The notes: generated from the letters alone by a model not told the origin. A stretch of 64,000 nt of DNA from an uncultured Oscillospiraceae bacterium (GCA_910587995.1 CAJUNS010000008.1:10504-74503); one strand, 5' to 3'; positions 41,393-50,707 are shown, counted from the first letter of the stretch. Numbers and translations: made by a program.

Positions 41393-43224
41393 CGTGCGTT
41401 CTTCTCTTCCTCAAAGAACACCCCATACCACACCAAAAAGGCGTACACGGTCCAAATCCGCCGGCTGTTGTCCGCCTTGCCCGCCCGGTGGTCGTCCAGG
41501 AGCTTCATAAGCTTCCCGGTGTGGAAGAACTTCTCCGCAGCCTCGCCTGTAAAGGCCGCTTTCACCTTTTCATAGTACGGGTCCTGCTTCAGCCACACCC
41601 GGGTGGGCACCGGGAAGCCCAGCTTCTTTTTGTCCGCCCACTTCTCCGGCATCCGCCGCAGGGCCGCCTTGCGCATGGCGAATTTGGTGTTCTCTCCGTT
41701 TACCCGGTAGCGCTGGGGAATGCGGCCTGCCAGGGCCATGACCTCTTTGTCCAAAAAGGGCACCCGCAGCTCCAAGGAGTTTGCCATGCTCATTTTATCC
41801 GCTTTCAGCAGAATGTCGCCCACCATCCACATGTTAAGGTCCACAAACTGCATTTTGGTCACGGGGTCCTGGTCCTTCACCATGTCGTAGTAGGGCTTGA
41901 CCAGCGCCTCCGGAGCCGGGGCCCCGGTTGGGTTTTTCAAAATAGCCCGCCGCCCCTTTTCCGTGAACATATAGGCGTTGCCAATAAACCGTTCCTCCAG
42001 CCGCTTGCCCCGGCGGACCAAAAAGTTCAGCCCCCGGCGGGCGGGCAGCGCTCCGGCAATTTTGCCGATGAGCCGCCGGATGGGGAAGGGAATTTTATCA
42101 TACCAGGGGCAGGCCAAAGGCTCTTTGTAGATGTTGTACCCGCCGAAAATCTCGTCCGCCCCCTCGCCGGAGAGCACCACCTTCAAATGCTGGCTGGCGG
42201 TGTTGCACACAAAGTACAGGGCTACGGCAGAGGGGTCGGCCAGAGGCTCGTCCATGTGGTACTGGATTTTTGGGAAGGTCCCCCAAAATTCCTCCGGCGT
42301 GATCACCTTGCTGATGTTTTTCACGGGAATCCGCTCGGAAAGCCCCTTGGCGTAGCTGATTTCGTTGTACTTTTCCCCGTTGTCAAAGCCCACGGTAAAG
42401 GTCTTGTCCACATGGGCGGAGCAGGCCACATAGCTGGAATCTACCCCGGAGCTGAGAAAGGAGCCCACCTCCACATCGCTGACCTTGTGGGCCTCCACGC
42501 TGTTGTCGAAGACCTTCTCGATCTCGTCCACCCAGTAATCCAGGCTCTTGTCCTCTTCCGCGTGGAACTCCGGCAGCCAGTAGCGGGTTAGGTTCAGCTT
42601 GCCCTGGCGGTAGGTAAAATAGTGGGCGGGCGGCAGCTTATACACATTTTGAAAAAAGGTCTCGGGCCCTGGGGAGTACTGGAAGCTCAGATAATGCTCC
42701 AGCGCCCGGAGGTTCAGCTCCTTGCGAAAGGCCGGGTGGGGCAGAAAGCTTTTGATCTCCGACCCGAACAGGAAGGCCTCTCCCATCTGGGCATAGTACA
42801 GGGGCTTAATGCCGAAGAAGTCCCGGGCGCCGAAAAGCTCCCCCTTCGCCTGGTCCCAAATGACAAAGGCGAACATGCCCCGCAGCCGGTCCAGCAGGGC
42901 GGGGCCGTACTCCTCATAGCCGTGGAGCACCACCTCGCTGTCGGCGGCGGTTTGAAAGACATGTCCGGCCTTAAGCAGGTCCTCCCGGATGCTCTGGTAG
43001 TTGTAAATCTCGCCGTTGAACACCAGCACCTTGCTGCCGTCCTCATTGCGCATGGGCTGGCGTCCGCCCTCCAGGTCGATGATGGAAAGCCGCCGGAAGC
43101 CCAGGGAAACCCGCCCGTCCAAATAATAGTCCGCGTCGTCCGGGCCCCGGTGGGCAATGGCGTCCGCCATGGAATGCAGAACCCCTTCCTGGGGGTCGCC
43201 GGTAAAGCCTACAAATCCACACAT
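41389..43224 (-). CDS. asnB: Asparagine synthase (glutamine-hydrolysing)
   Basis: A 611-residue enzyme. The N-terminal Ntn glutaminase domain begins at the nucleophile (MCGFVGF, Cys2 after Met removal), with AHRGPDDADYY and GEIYNY. The synthetase domain has SSGVDSSYVA as the PP loop and LSGEGADEIFGGYNIY. The C-terminus RAGKADNSRRIWTVYAFLVWYGVFF is typical of the long clostridial AsnB type. I use ATG 43224 because the Cys must follow the start and AGGAGG lies 9 nt upstream; 69 more open bases precede it. It uses glutamine, so it complements AsnA. Confidence 0.96.
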   Translation of the reverse strand: MCGFVGFTGDPQEGVLHSMADAIAHRGPDDADYYLDGRVSLGFRRLSIIDLEGGRQPMRNEDGSKVLVFNGEIYNYQSIREDLLKAGHVFQTAADSEVVLHGYEEYGPALLDRLRGMFAFVIWDQAKGELFGARDFFGIKPLYYAQMGEAFLFGSEIKSFLPHPAFRKELNLRALEHYLSFQYSPGPETFFQNVYKLPPAHYFTYRQGKLNLTRYWLPEFHAEEDKSLDYWVDEIEKVFDNSVEAHKVSDVEVGSFLSSGVDSSYVACSAHVDKTFTVGFDNGEKYNEISYAKGLSERIPVKNISKVITPEEFWGTFPKIQYHMDEPLADPSAVALYFVCNTASQHLKVVLSGEGADEIFGGYNIYKEPLACPWYDKIPFPIRRLIGKIAGALPARRGLNFLVRRGKRLEERFIGNAYMFTEKGRRAILKNPTGAPAPEALVKPYYDMVKDQDPVTKMQFVDLNMWMVGDILLKADKMSMANSLELRVPFLDKEVMALAGRIPQRYRVNGENTKFAMRKAALRRMPEKWADKKKLGFPVPTRVWLKQDPYYEKVKAAFTGEAAEKFFHTGKLMKLLDDHRAGKADNSRRIWTVYAFLVWYGVFFEEEKNAR

Positions 43225-43324
43225 GGTTTTTATCCTCCTAAAGCCCCCGGGGGGCTTGCTTTTTTTACGTAACCTATGGGAATAGTATACCACGAATTTC
43301 TACAAAATGGTAGGGCTTTTTTTG

Positions 43325-43421
43325 AAAAGGGAGTGTCCCAACCACAGAGATAATCATTTGTGCTCCCCCGCCCGCAGGGCGGGGGAACACAAAAAGCTCT
43401 CCGAAACGGACACTCCCTTTT
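43325..43421 (+). repeat. Repeat family A, copy A2 (most complete)
   Basis: A 97-bp element with perfect 14-bp terminal inverted repeats AAAAGGGAGTGTCC (43325-43338) and GGACACTCCCTTTT (43408-43421), and a central CCCCCGCCC/GGGCGGGGG hairpin. It lies between asnB and the GH25 gene. Confidence 0.85.
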
Positions 43422-43496
43422 GAAAAGGAAAACCGCCGGCGCGGGAAAAGCCCTGGGGCGTTCTTACCGCGCTGGCGGCTTTCCTCCGGCGTTTCT

Positions 43497-44363
43497 CTAG
43501 TTTCCCTCTATAATCGCCTTCTCGTCCATCAGCTCCAGCACCTTCGCGATGACATACAGCGCCCGCACATAGGTGGCGCTGGCGTCCAGCTGGGCTCCGT
43601 CCTTCACACCCAGCAGCTTCAGCCGGTCGTACACCTCCACCACCGAGCCCCTGGCCCACTGAGGCACATCGTTGATGGTTTTGTATTTGGCCTCGTTCTG
43701 GTCATACACCGCCTGGGCCTCCCGCCGGGCCAGGCGCTTCACCTCTTCCGCCGTCATGTCCGTCCACTCCTCTCCATTGATAATGGCCGGGTAGTTTTTA
43801 AAGGCCCGGTCCAGGTCAAAGGTCTTTCCGTTGATGACGCCCCGGTCGCTGTATTGCCACATGCCCGCGCCCGGGTAGTCCAGCTGGGGGGCCCACTGCG
43901 CCACCCACCGGTCCACCCCCTGCAGCCGGGGGCTGTTCAGCCGGTGCTCCATCCAGTAAAGCGAGGCGTAAATGCCGCAGTAGTAGCCGCACTGCTGGAT
44001 GGTGGTCCAGTAGGCCAGCACATTGTCCACCAACGCTTTGCCCGTGGGCAGGCTGGCGTCTTCCAGGTCGTACCAAACCCCGTACAGCGGGCGCAGGCCA
44101 TGAATCAGCCGCAGGGTATGCCGCGCCTCGCTCATGGCCATTTCCATGTTTCGGGCGTACGAGTAGAGGTACACCCCAAAGGGGATGCCCGCCTCCTGGC
44201 ACTTGCGCACATTGGCCCAGTATTGGCTGTCGTCCTGGCTCTCATAGTCTCCGCCATAGCCGCAGCGGATGATGATAAAGTCCACCTTCCCCTTTAGGGC
44301 GGCGATGTTCACATCCCCGTTAAATTCTGAAATATCGATCCCGTTGGCCACAAAGTCCGCCAT
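43497..44363 (-). CDS. GH25 lysozyme with C-terminal extension
   Basis: A 288-residue muramidase: residues 1-195 are a glycoside hydrolase family 25 domain with the acidic residues D10 (GIDISEFNG), D99 and E101 (GVWYDLED) that cleave peptidoglycan. The remaining ~90 residues (MTAEEVKRLARREAQAVYD, then WARGSVVEVYDRLKLLGVKDG) form a helical segment like the C-terminal domains of phage-type lysins, perhaps wall binding. No signal peptide is present, as in holin-dependent endolysins or intracellular spore enzymes. The start at 44363 is chosen from family alignment. No phage genes are nearby. Confidence 0.88.
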   Translation of the reverse strand: MADFVANGIDISEFNGDVNIAALKGKVDFIIIRCGYGGDYESQDDSQYWANVRKCQEAGIPFGVYLYSYARNMEMAMSEARHTLRLIHGLRPLYGVWYDLEDASLPTGKALVDNVLAYWTTIQQCGYYCGIYASLYWMEHRLNSPRLQGVDRWVAQWAPQLDYPGAGMWQYSDRGVINGKTFDLDRAFKNYPAIINGEEWTDMTAEEVKRLARREAQAVYDQNEAKYKTINDVPQWARGSVVEVYDRLKLLGVKDGAQLDASATYVRALYVIAKVLELMDEKAIIEGN

Positions 44364-44603
44364 AGGCCATCCCACCTTTCCTCCCATGCTATGCGCCAGC
44401 TTAAAAATGGGTGTTTGCCGTTTTTCCGGCGCGGCGGCAAAGGCTTGAAAAGGGACTCCGCCTTCCCGTTAAAAAGCGGGGATTCCCAAAATACGGAAAA
44501 GGGCTTCACCAAATCCCCCTATCTCCATAGGATGGAATATCCCCGCGGGCTTTGGCGGGGCAAGCCCCCAGCCGGGGGCGCAACGGAAAGGATTGTGGTA
44601 GCG

Positions 44604-45473
44604 ATGCGCGGGAATTTCGGCGTGGCCGGCGGGGACCAGCGCCAGCTTTACCTGGCCCGCTCTTTAATGGCCGATGGATGCAGCGTGCGGGTCAGCTGCC
44701 TGGAAGAGGGCTCTGGCGGGCTGCCCCAGACAGACCTGGCCCAACTGGCCGTGGAGAGCCAGTATATTCTCCTCCCCCTGCCCGCCACACGGGATGGCCG
44801 AACCCTGAACGCGCCCTTGTCCCGCCGGGAGATTCCCTTGGATGACGGCTTTGCCCGGCTGTTTTCTGGCAAGACGGTGCTGGGCGGCATGCTGGGGCCC
44901 CTGACCGCCAGCTCGGATTTGTGGCGGGCGGCGGACTGCCATGACTATTATGCCCGGGAGGAGCTGGTGGCGGGCAATGCCTGTCTGACCGCCGAGGGCG
45001 CCATAGGGCTGGCCATTCAAGAATATAAGGGGGCCCTGGGCGGGGCCCGGTGCCTGGTAACGGGATATGGACGCATTGGCCGGGCGCTGTGCGGCATGCT
45101 GCGGGGCATGGGCGCCCAGGTGGACTGCGCCGCCCGCAAGGCCAAGGACCTGACCCTGATCCGGGCCTCTGGCTGCCGGGCGGTAGCCTACCAGGAGCTG
45201 GGAGACCGGTACGAGTTGATTTTCAACACAGTGCCCGCCCGGGTGCTGGGCCAACGGGTTCTGGCCGCGCAAAGCCCGGAGGGGCTGATTCTGGAACTGG
45301 CCTCCCCGCCGGGCGGCGTGGACCTGGAAGCGGCCGGGCGGCTGGGCCTGCGGGTTCTGCCCGCGCCCTCCCTGCCGGGAAAGCTCTCTCCCAAGGCCTC
45401 CGGCGAGCTGATTAAAGAAGCGGTCTACAATATATTGGAAGAACAGCGGGGCGGCCTATGGGCGCGGCCCTGA
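44604..45473 (+). CDS. dpaA: Dipicolinate synthase subunit A
   Basis: A 289-residue Rossmann-fold subunit (SpoVFA) that, with DpaB, converts a lysine-pathway dihydrodipicolinate intermediate to dipicolinic acid, the Ca2+ chelator of the spore core. The N-terminus has GVAGGDQRQLYLARSL, and the NAD(P) loop is CLVTGYGRIGRALCG (about 150-164). The mother cell makes it. I start at ATG 44604 with GGAAAGGA 11 bp upstream; the longer frame back to 44391 lacks ribosome signals and family similarity. Confidence 0.93.
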   Translation: MRGNFGVAGGDQRQLYLARSLMADGCSVRVSCLEEGSGGLPQTDLAQLAVESQYILLPLPATRDGRTLNAPLSRREIPLDDGFARLFSGKTVLGGMLGPLTASSDLWRAADCHDYYAREELVAGNACLTAEGAIGLAIQEYKGALGGARCLVTGYGRIGRALCGMLRGMGAQVDCAARKAKDLTLIRASGCRAVAYQELGDRYELIFNTVPARVLGQRVLAAQSPEGLILELASPPGGVDLEAAGRLGLRVLPAPSLPGKLSPKASGELIKEAVYNILEEQRGGLWARP

Positions 45474-45490
45474 GAAAGGAGATGGTTTGC

Positions 45491-46060
45491 TTGCAGACCT
45501 TGGGTTTTGCCCTGTGCGGGTCCTTTTGCACCTTGGGCAAGGCGGTGGAACAGATGGAAAGCCTGCGGCGGCGGTTTGCCCTTTTGCCGGTGATGTCCCA
45601 AAACGTCTATGAGACGGACACCCGGTTCGGCACGGCGGCGGAGTTTATTGGGCGGACCACGGCCATTGCCGGGCGGGAGCCTCTGCACACCATTGTGGAG
45701 GCCGAGCCCATTGGCCCCAAAGGGCTGGTGGACGCCATGGTGGTCTGTCCCTGCACGGGGAACACCCTCTCGAAGCTGGCCCTGGGCATTACAGACACGC
45801 CGGTGACCATGGCGGTCAAATCCACCCTGCGGGTGGGAAAGCCCGTAGTGCTGTGCCTGGCCAGCAACGACGCCCTGGCGGCCTCGGGCCAAAACGCGGC
45901 CCGGCTGATGAACACCAAAAACATCTATTTTGTCCCTCTGGGTCAGGACGACCCGGAGAAGAAGCCCTTCTCTCTGGTGGCGGATTTTTCCCTGTTGGAA
46001 GAGACCGTCCAGGCCGCGCTGGAGGGGCGGCAGCTGCAGCCGGTTTTCCGGTGCGGCTGA
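45491..46060 (+). CDS. dpaB: Dipicolinate synthase subunit B
   Basis: A flavoprotein-fold subunit (SpoVFB). LGFALCGSFCTLGKAVEQM begins the family core; DTRFGTAAEF, VVCPCTGNTLSKLALGITDTPV and LASNDALAASGQNAARLMNTKNIYFVPLGQDDP are characteristic. The start is uncertain: AAAGGAG at 45475-45481 is placed 9 nt before TTG 45491 but abuts ATG 45482, while ATG 45458 overlaps dpaA without a good site. I choose TTG 45491 (189 aa). It follows dpaA directly and ends at a strong terminator. Confidence 0.93.
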   Translation: MQTLGFALCGSFCTLGKAVEQMESLRRRFALLPVMSQNVYETDTRFGTAAEFIGRTTAIAGREPLHTIVEAEPIGPKGLVDAMVVCPCTGNTLSKLALGITDTPVTMAVKSTLRVGKPVVLCLASNDALAASGQNAARLMNTKNIYFVPLGQDDPEKKPFSLVADFSLLEETVQAALEGRQLQPVFRCG

Positions 46061-46071
46061 CGCTTTTCCCT

Positions 46072-46112
46072 AAAAAAAGACAGGCCCGGAGCGTTCCGGA
46101 CCTGTCTTTTTT
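46072..46112. terminator. Bidirectional terminator after dpaB
   Basis: CAGGCCCGGA and TCCGGACCTG form a 10-bp stem with one mismatch, flanked by A7 on the left and T6 on the right. It serves dpaB (+) and the DUF3737 gene (-). Confidence 0.92.
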
Positions 46113-46127
46113 GCTGGGAGAAGATAT

Positions 46128-46979
46128 TTAGGCGCAGCAGCAGCTCTTGCCCAAAATGATCTGGCCCTGGGAGGCCGGGTCGTCCCGGATGATCTCTCCC
46201 GCGGCGGGCACGGAAATGCGGCCGGAGAGAGGATTTTTAATGCTGTCAATGGGGGCGGTCAAAACGGCCTCCACCTCCGACTTCTCAAAGCTCAAGTCCG
46301 TGCCAATCATCTGGCAGTCAAGGAGCTTGAGGCCCTTGCAGTAGCACAGGGGCTGGGTGCCGGAAATCTTGCAGTTCTCAAAGGTGACATTCTCGCAGTA
46401 CCAAGCTAAGTATTCCCCCTTGATGGTGCTGTTGCGCACGGTAACGTTTTTCGCGTGCCAGAAAGCGTCCTTGGTGTCAAAGGTGCAGCCCTCAAATACG
46501 GAATCCTCAATGTACTGGAAGGAATACTTGCCCTTTAGGGTAACCCCGTGGAAGCGAAGGCCGCGGGAGCGCATCATAAAATACTCGCTCTCGGCGCAGA
46601 CGTTCTCCATCTCCACATCATGGTTGAACCAGCCAAACTCAGGGGAGGCCACATGGCAGTCCCGCATGGTTACGTCCCCGCACTCCCGCAGGGCCTTGAT
46701 GCCGTGGAGCTTGGAGCCGGTGATGGAAACGCCCTGGGAGTACCAGAGGGCGGCGCGGCAGAGTTCGGTCAGTTCGCTGTTGGCAATGGTGAGGCCCTGG
46801 CAGTGCCAGAAGGGGTAGCGCAGGTTGAAAAAGCAGTGGTCCACCCGTATGTTCCGGCTTTCCTTGAGGGCGCTTTCCCCATCGGCGGGGCCGTCGAAGG
46901 AGCAGTTCTCAACAGAGATATCCTGGCTGGCGTAGAGCGCCCGCTCTTGGTCAAAGGTTTGATGCTCAATTATGGTCAT
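46128..46979 (-). CDS. DUF3737 right-handed beta-helix protein
   Basis: A 283-residue protein of the DUF3737 family. It consists of short repeats with alternating N-x-x-[FI]-x-x-[CS] patterns (IRVDHCFFNLRYPFWHCQGLTIANS; VTFENCKISGTQPLCYCKGLKLLDC), predicted to be a right-handed beta-helix as in pectate-lyase-like proteins. It has no signal peptide and no catalytic residues I can recognise. Its function is unknown; the family is widespread in gut Firmicutes. The start at ATG 46979 follows GAAAGGA; a longer frame to 47030 would overlap the promoter. Confidence 0.88.
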   Translation of the reverse strand: MTIIEHQTFDQERALYASQDISVENCSFDGPADGESALKESRNIRVDHCFFNLRYPFWHCQGLTIANSELTELCRAALWYSQGVSITGSKLHGIKALRECGDVTMRDCHVASPEFGWFNHDVEMENVCAESEYFMMRSRGLRFHGVTLKGKYSFQYIEDSVFEGCTFDTKDAFWHAKNVTVRNSTIKGEYLAWYCENVTFENCKISGTQPLCYCKGLKLLDCQMIGTDLSFEKSEVEAVLTAPIDSIKNPLSGRISVPAAGEIIRDDPASQGQIILGKSCCCA

Positions 46980-47028
46980 ATTTGGGACCCGTCCTTTCTC
47001 TGGTGGAGTGTTTCGGACAATGTATACC

Positions 47029-47056
47029 ATTATACTCCACTTTCTCCAAAATGCAA
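47029..47056 (-). promoter_or_regulatory. Promoter of the DUF3737 gene
   Basis: On the minus strand TTGCAT (47051-47056), 16-bp spacer, perfect TATAAT (47029-47034), 50 bp before the start. Confidence 0.65.
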
Positions 47057-47070
47057 GCGGAAACAGGAAA

Positions 47071-47142
47071 AGGGATTCTCTCTGTGTTCCCCCGCCCTAC
47101 CGGGCGGGGGAACACGAAAAGCTCTCCGAAAGGGACACTCCC
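47071..47142 (+). repeat. Repeat family A, copy A3 (left-truncated)
   Basis: Contains the central hairpin (GTGTTCCCCCGCCC with GGGCGGGGGAACAC), then GAAAAGCTCTCCGAAA and GGGACACTCC. The left CAACCACAGAG part is replaced by TTCTCTCTGTG. It lies between DUF3737 and the ABC exporter. Confidence 0.75.
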
Positions 47143-47177
47143 CAGGAAAAGGCCTGGCGGGCCCGGTCCGCCCCGCC

Positions 47178-48956
47178 CTACTGAAACTGGGAGTTGTACA
47201 GCTCCGCGTAAAAGCCACCCCGCGCCATCAGCTCCTGGTGGGTTCCCTGCTCCACAATGTCCCCGTCCCGGACCACCAGAATGTTGTTGGCGTTTTGAAT
47301 GGTGGAGAGCCGGTGGGCGATGACAAAACAGGTTTTGTCCCGCATCAGCGTGCGCATGGCCGCTTGAATCTGCTGCTCGGTGCGGGTGTCCACATTGGAG
47401 GTGGCCTCGTCCAAAATAAGCATCCTGGCATCCAGCAGCATGGCCCGGGCAATGGTCAAAAGCTGCTTTTGGCCCTGGGAGATGTTTACCCCGTTTTCGT
47501 CCAGCACGGTGTCGTAGCCCTGGGGCAGGGCCATAATGTACCGGTGAATCCGCGCCGCTTTGGCCGCGGCCTCCACGTCCTCCCGCCGGGCGTCCTTGCG
47601 GCCATAGGCCAGATTCTCGAAAATGGTGCCTGTAAAGAGCCAGGTGTCTTGCAGCACCATGGCGTAAGAGAGCCGCAGGCTTTTGCGGGTGACGCTTTGA
47701 ATGTCCCGCCCGTCCAAGGTGATGCGCCCGCTGTCCGGGTCGTAAAAGCGCATAAGCAGATTGATCAGGGTGGTCTTTCCCGCGCCGGTGGGGCCCACAA
47801 TGGCGGTCAGGCCCCCTGGGGGCGCGTGCAGGTCCAGCCCGTGAATCACCACCTTGTCCGGGTCATAGCCAAAGCGGACCTGTTCCATCTCCACGCGGCC
47901 CTCCACCTGGCGCAGGTCCGCCGCCCCGGGCAGGTCCAGGGGCTCGGGGTCCTGGTCCATAAGCTCAAACACCCGCTCGGCGGCGGCGCAGGCGGATTGC
48001 AGCTCGCTGACAATGTTGGCCATCTCGTTGATGGGCCCGGAGAAGCGCCGGGAATAGAGCACAAAGGAGGACAAATCGCCAATGGAGAGCCTTTGCAGCA
48101 AAAACAGCGCCGCCCCAAACACGCTGATGAAGGCCAGGGACAGGTTGTTGATGAAGTTGACGGAAGGGCCGGTCATGGCCCCATAGTAGTCCGCATTGTA
48201 ATAGGCGTCCACGGCCTCTTTGTTTTTGCCGTCAAAACGCCGGGTCTGGGTGGCCTCCTGGTGGTAGGCCTTGGTGGTCTTTTGGCCGCTGATAACCTCC
48301 TCCACAAAGCCGTTCAGCTCCCCCAGCTTAACGGACCGCTTGTGAAACAGGGGCCGCACCTTGCGGGTCATATAGCGGGTGAACAGCACCGACAGGGGGA
48401 TGGTCACCGCGAACACCAGCACCAAAATGGGGGAGATGGCGATCATCATGGCCAGGGAGCCGAAGACCGTAATGGCCGAGGCGGCAATCTGCAGCAGGTC
48501 GTTGGAGAGGGAGGCGTTTACCGTGTCGATGTCGTAGGAGATGTGGCTGACAATGTCGCCGGTCTGGTGCTGGTCAAAGTAGCGCACAGGCAGGGTGGTC
48601 AGGCGGTCGAAGACCTGGCCGCGCATTTGCCGCACAATGGACTGGCTCAGCTTGATCATCAGAATGGAGAGGATGTAGGAGAGCGCCGAGGAGGCGGCGT
48701 AGAACAGGACCATGAGCCCGCAGTAGTAGAAGACCGAGGGGAAGTCCACCCCGCCCTTTTCCAGGCCGATGGCGTCAATGGCCCGGCCGGAGAGATAGGG
48801 GCCCAAAAGGGCCAGCAGATTGCTGGAGACCGTAAGAGCCAAGGCCCCCAGAGCCATAAATTTGCGGGCGTAAATGTAGCCCCACAGGCGCAGCAAAACC
48901 TTTTTCCGGTCCTTGGGCTTTTCAATGGGCCCTCGGGGCATAAAACGCGGCGGCAT
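47178..48956 (-). CDS. ABC exporter half-transporter, second subunit
   Basis: A 592-residue type IV ABC exporter half: six transmembrane helices (about 30-330) and one ATPase domain with Walker A GPTGAGKTTL, signature ISQGQKQLL (SQGQ variant) and Walker B ILDEATSNVD followed by switch His in AHRLST. With the next-listed gene it forms a heterodimer, probably a multidrug or peptide/lipid exporter of the BmrCD/LmrCD type. Its ATG overlaps the stop of the partner by one base (TGATG), which couples translation. Confidence 0.94.
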   Translation of the reverse strand: MPPRFMPRGPIEKPKDRKKVLLRLWGYIYARKFMALGALALTVSSNLLALLGPYLSGRAIDAIGLEKGGVDFPSVFYYCGLMVLFYAASSALSYILSILMIKLSQSIVRQMRGQVFDRLTTLPVRYFDQHQTGDIVSHISYDIDTVNASLSNDLLQIAASAITVFGSLAMMIAISPILVLVFAVTIPLSVLFTRYMTRKVRPLFHKRSVKLGELNGFVEEVISGQKTTKAYHQEATQTRRFDGKNKEAVDAYYNADYYGAMTGPSVNFINNLSLAFISVFGAALFLLQRLSIGDLSSFVLYSRRFSGPINEMANIVSELQSACAAAERVFELMDQDPEPLDLPGAADLRQVEGRVEMEQVRFGYDPDKVVIHGLDLHAPPGGLTAIVGPTGAGKTTLINLLMRFYDPDSGRITLDGRDIQSVTRKSLRLSYAMVLQDTWLFTGTIFENLAYGRKDARREDVEAAAKAARIHRYIMALPQGYDTVLDENGVNISQGQKQLLTIARAMLLDARMLILDEATSNVDTRTEQQIQAAMRTLMRDKTCFVIAHRLSTIQNANNILVVRDGDIVEQGTHQELMARGGFYAELYNSQFQ

Positions 48957-50707
48957 CAGGCAAGCCCCCTTTCCGATGTATTGGTAGAAGCGGCGGAGCC
49001 GGAGCCCCGCCCCATTTGGGAGGTAGCGATCTCCCGGTAGACCTCGCAGCCCTCCATCAGATCCTGATGGGAGCCATAGCCCAACTCCCGGCCCTCGTCC
49101 AGCACCAGAATGTGGTCCGCGTGGTAAATGGAGCTGACCCGCTGGGCGATGATGACGGTGGTTACCCCGGCGTATTCCTTCCGCAGGGCGGCGCGCAGGG
49201 CCGCGTCCGTGCGGTAGTCCAAGGCGGAGGAGGAGTCGTCCAGAATGAGAATTTCCGGCCGGCCCGCCAGCGCCCGGGCCAGCAGCACCCGCTGCTTCTG
49301 CCCGCCGCTGAGATTGGTGCCCTTGGAGGTCAGCCTATGTTCAAAGCCCTCTGGCAGCGCGGAGATGAACTCCATAGCCTGGGCGCAGCGGGCGGCTTTT
49401 TCAATCTCCTCCCGGGGCAGGCCCCGGCCGAAGTCGATGTTCTCATAAATGGTGTCGGCGAAAAGAGCGTCGTTTTGAAACACCACCCCAAACTTGGTAT
49501 GCAGCTCCTCTGGGGGGATGGACCGGATGGGCCGGCCTCCAATGGCGATTTTGCCCGTGTCCGCGTCATACAGGCGCATAAGCAGGTTGACCAAAGTGGA
49601 CTTGCCGCAGCCAGTGGCTCCAATGACGCCCAGAGTCTCCCCAGGGCGCAGGCGGAAGCGGATGTTCTCCACATTGGGCTCGGTTTTGTGGTAGGAAAAG
49701 GAGACGTTGTCAAACTCCACATGGTAAGGGGAGTCCTCTTGGGGGGCGGATACAGGGGCCAGGTCCGCCGGGGCGGCCAGCACCTGGGCGATGCGCCCGC
49801 CGGAAGCGGAGCTGCGGGAGAAGCTGACGAAAATCCGGGTCATGGCCATCATGGCGTTGAGGATGATGGTGAAATAGCTTAAAAAGGCGATGATCTTTCC
49901 CGGCTGGGTCAGGCCCGCGTTGACCCGGTAGGCCCCGGCCACGATTACGGCGGTGAGGCCCAGGTTTAAAAAGAGGTTCATCAGGGGGTTGGTCAGGGCC
50001 ATGGTGATGCCGGCCTTGGCCTCCTTAGCGGAAACACCGGCGTTTACCCCGGCAAAGCGCTCTTTTTCGTAGTCCACTTTGGAAAGGGCTTTGATGACCC
50101 GGATGCCGGAGATGGTCTCCCGCACGGTGCGGACCATGGCGTCCACGCTCTGCTGCAGCTGCACATAGAGGGGCACGCCTTTTTTGGAGACACTGTACAC
50201 CAGCACGCCGATGAAAGGCAGGGTGCACACCAGCACCAACGTGAGCACCGGGTCCAGGGTCAGGGTGATGAGCACGCCGCCCACCAGCAGAATGGGGGCC
50301 CGGATGCCAATGCGCTGCATCATGCCCAGCATTTGGTGAATCTGGTAGGTGTCGGTGGTCAGCCGGGACTCCAGGGAGGGGATGGAGAAGGCGTCCACCT
50401 GGGCGCAGGAGAGAGAGCTGATTTTCGCAAAAAGGTCGTGGCGGATGGACTCGGTGGTGTGCTGGGCCACCCAGGCGGCCATGCGGTTGGCCAAAATATT
50501 GGTGCCCCAGGCCAGCAGGGCGGCAGCCACCATGGCCCCGCCCCACAAAAACACCCGGGGCAGGTCTTTGGTGGGGGCCACCTCGTCAATGATGTAGGAG
50601 AGGATCCAGGGCAGCAGCAGGTCCATCACCGACCCGATGAACTTGATGGTCAGCCCCAGGCTCATGCGGGGCACAAAGGGTTTTAAATAGCGGAAGATGG
50701 TCTTCAT
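48956..50707 (-). CDS. ABC exporter half-transporter, first subunit
   Basis: A 583-residue half-transporter with six TM helices and an ATPase with Walker A GATGCGKSTL, signature LSGGQKQRV and Walker B ILDDSSSALD. Having Asp-Ser after the Walker B Asp instead of the catalytic Glu (DDSS versus DEAT in the partner) marks this as the degenerate-site subunit of an asymmetric heterodimer. I start at 50707 (AAAAGGAG upstream). Expression is from the promoter and palindromic operator at 50745-50776; such pairs are often under MarR control, but no marR gene is adjacent. Confidence 0.94.
   Translation of the reverse strand: MKTIFRYLKPFVPRMSLGLTIKFIGSVMDLLLPWILSYIIDEVAPTKDLPRVFLWGGAMVAAALLAWGTNILANRMAAWVAQHTTESIRHDLFAKISSLSCAQVDAFSIPSLESRLTTDTYQIHQMLGMMQRIGIRAPILLVGGVLITLTLDPVLTLVLVCTLPFIGVLVYSVSKKGVPLYVQLQQSVDAMVRTVRETISGIRVIKALSKVDYEKERFAGVNAGVSAKEAKAGITMALTNPLMNLFLNLGLTAVIVAGAYRVNAGLTQPGKIIAFLSYFTIILNAMMAMTRIFVSFSRSSASGGRIAQVLAAPADLAPVSAPQEDSPYHVEFDNVSFSYHKTEPNVENIRFRLRPGETLGVIGATGCGKSTLVNLLMRLYDADTGKIAIGGRPIRSIPPEELHTKFGVVFQNDALFADTIYENIDFGRGLPREEIEKAARCAQAMEFISALPEGFEHRLTSKGTNLSGGQKQRVLLARALAGRPEILILDDSSSALDYRTDAALRAALRKEYAGVTTVIIAQRVSSIYHADHILVLDEGRELGYGSHQDLMEGCEVYREIATSQMGRGSGSAASTNTSERGLA

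Noticed and set aside
43497..44363. Prophage remnant suggested by a GH25 lysin without signal peptide
   Set aside because: No holin, capsid, tail or integrase genes are nearby, and flanks are sporulation and asparagine genes.
32872..47142. Possible CRISPR array from the repeated palindromes
   Set aside because: Copies are 4-6 kb apart, vary in length and orientation, lack spacers, and no cas gene is present.
46548..49040. 830-aa open frame opposite the DUF3737 and ABC exporter genes
   Set aside because: It is antisense to two well-identified genes; composition is His/Gly/Val/Gln-rich as expected for the complement of GC-rich code, with no motif and no ribosome site.
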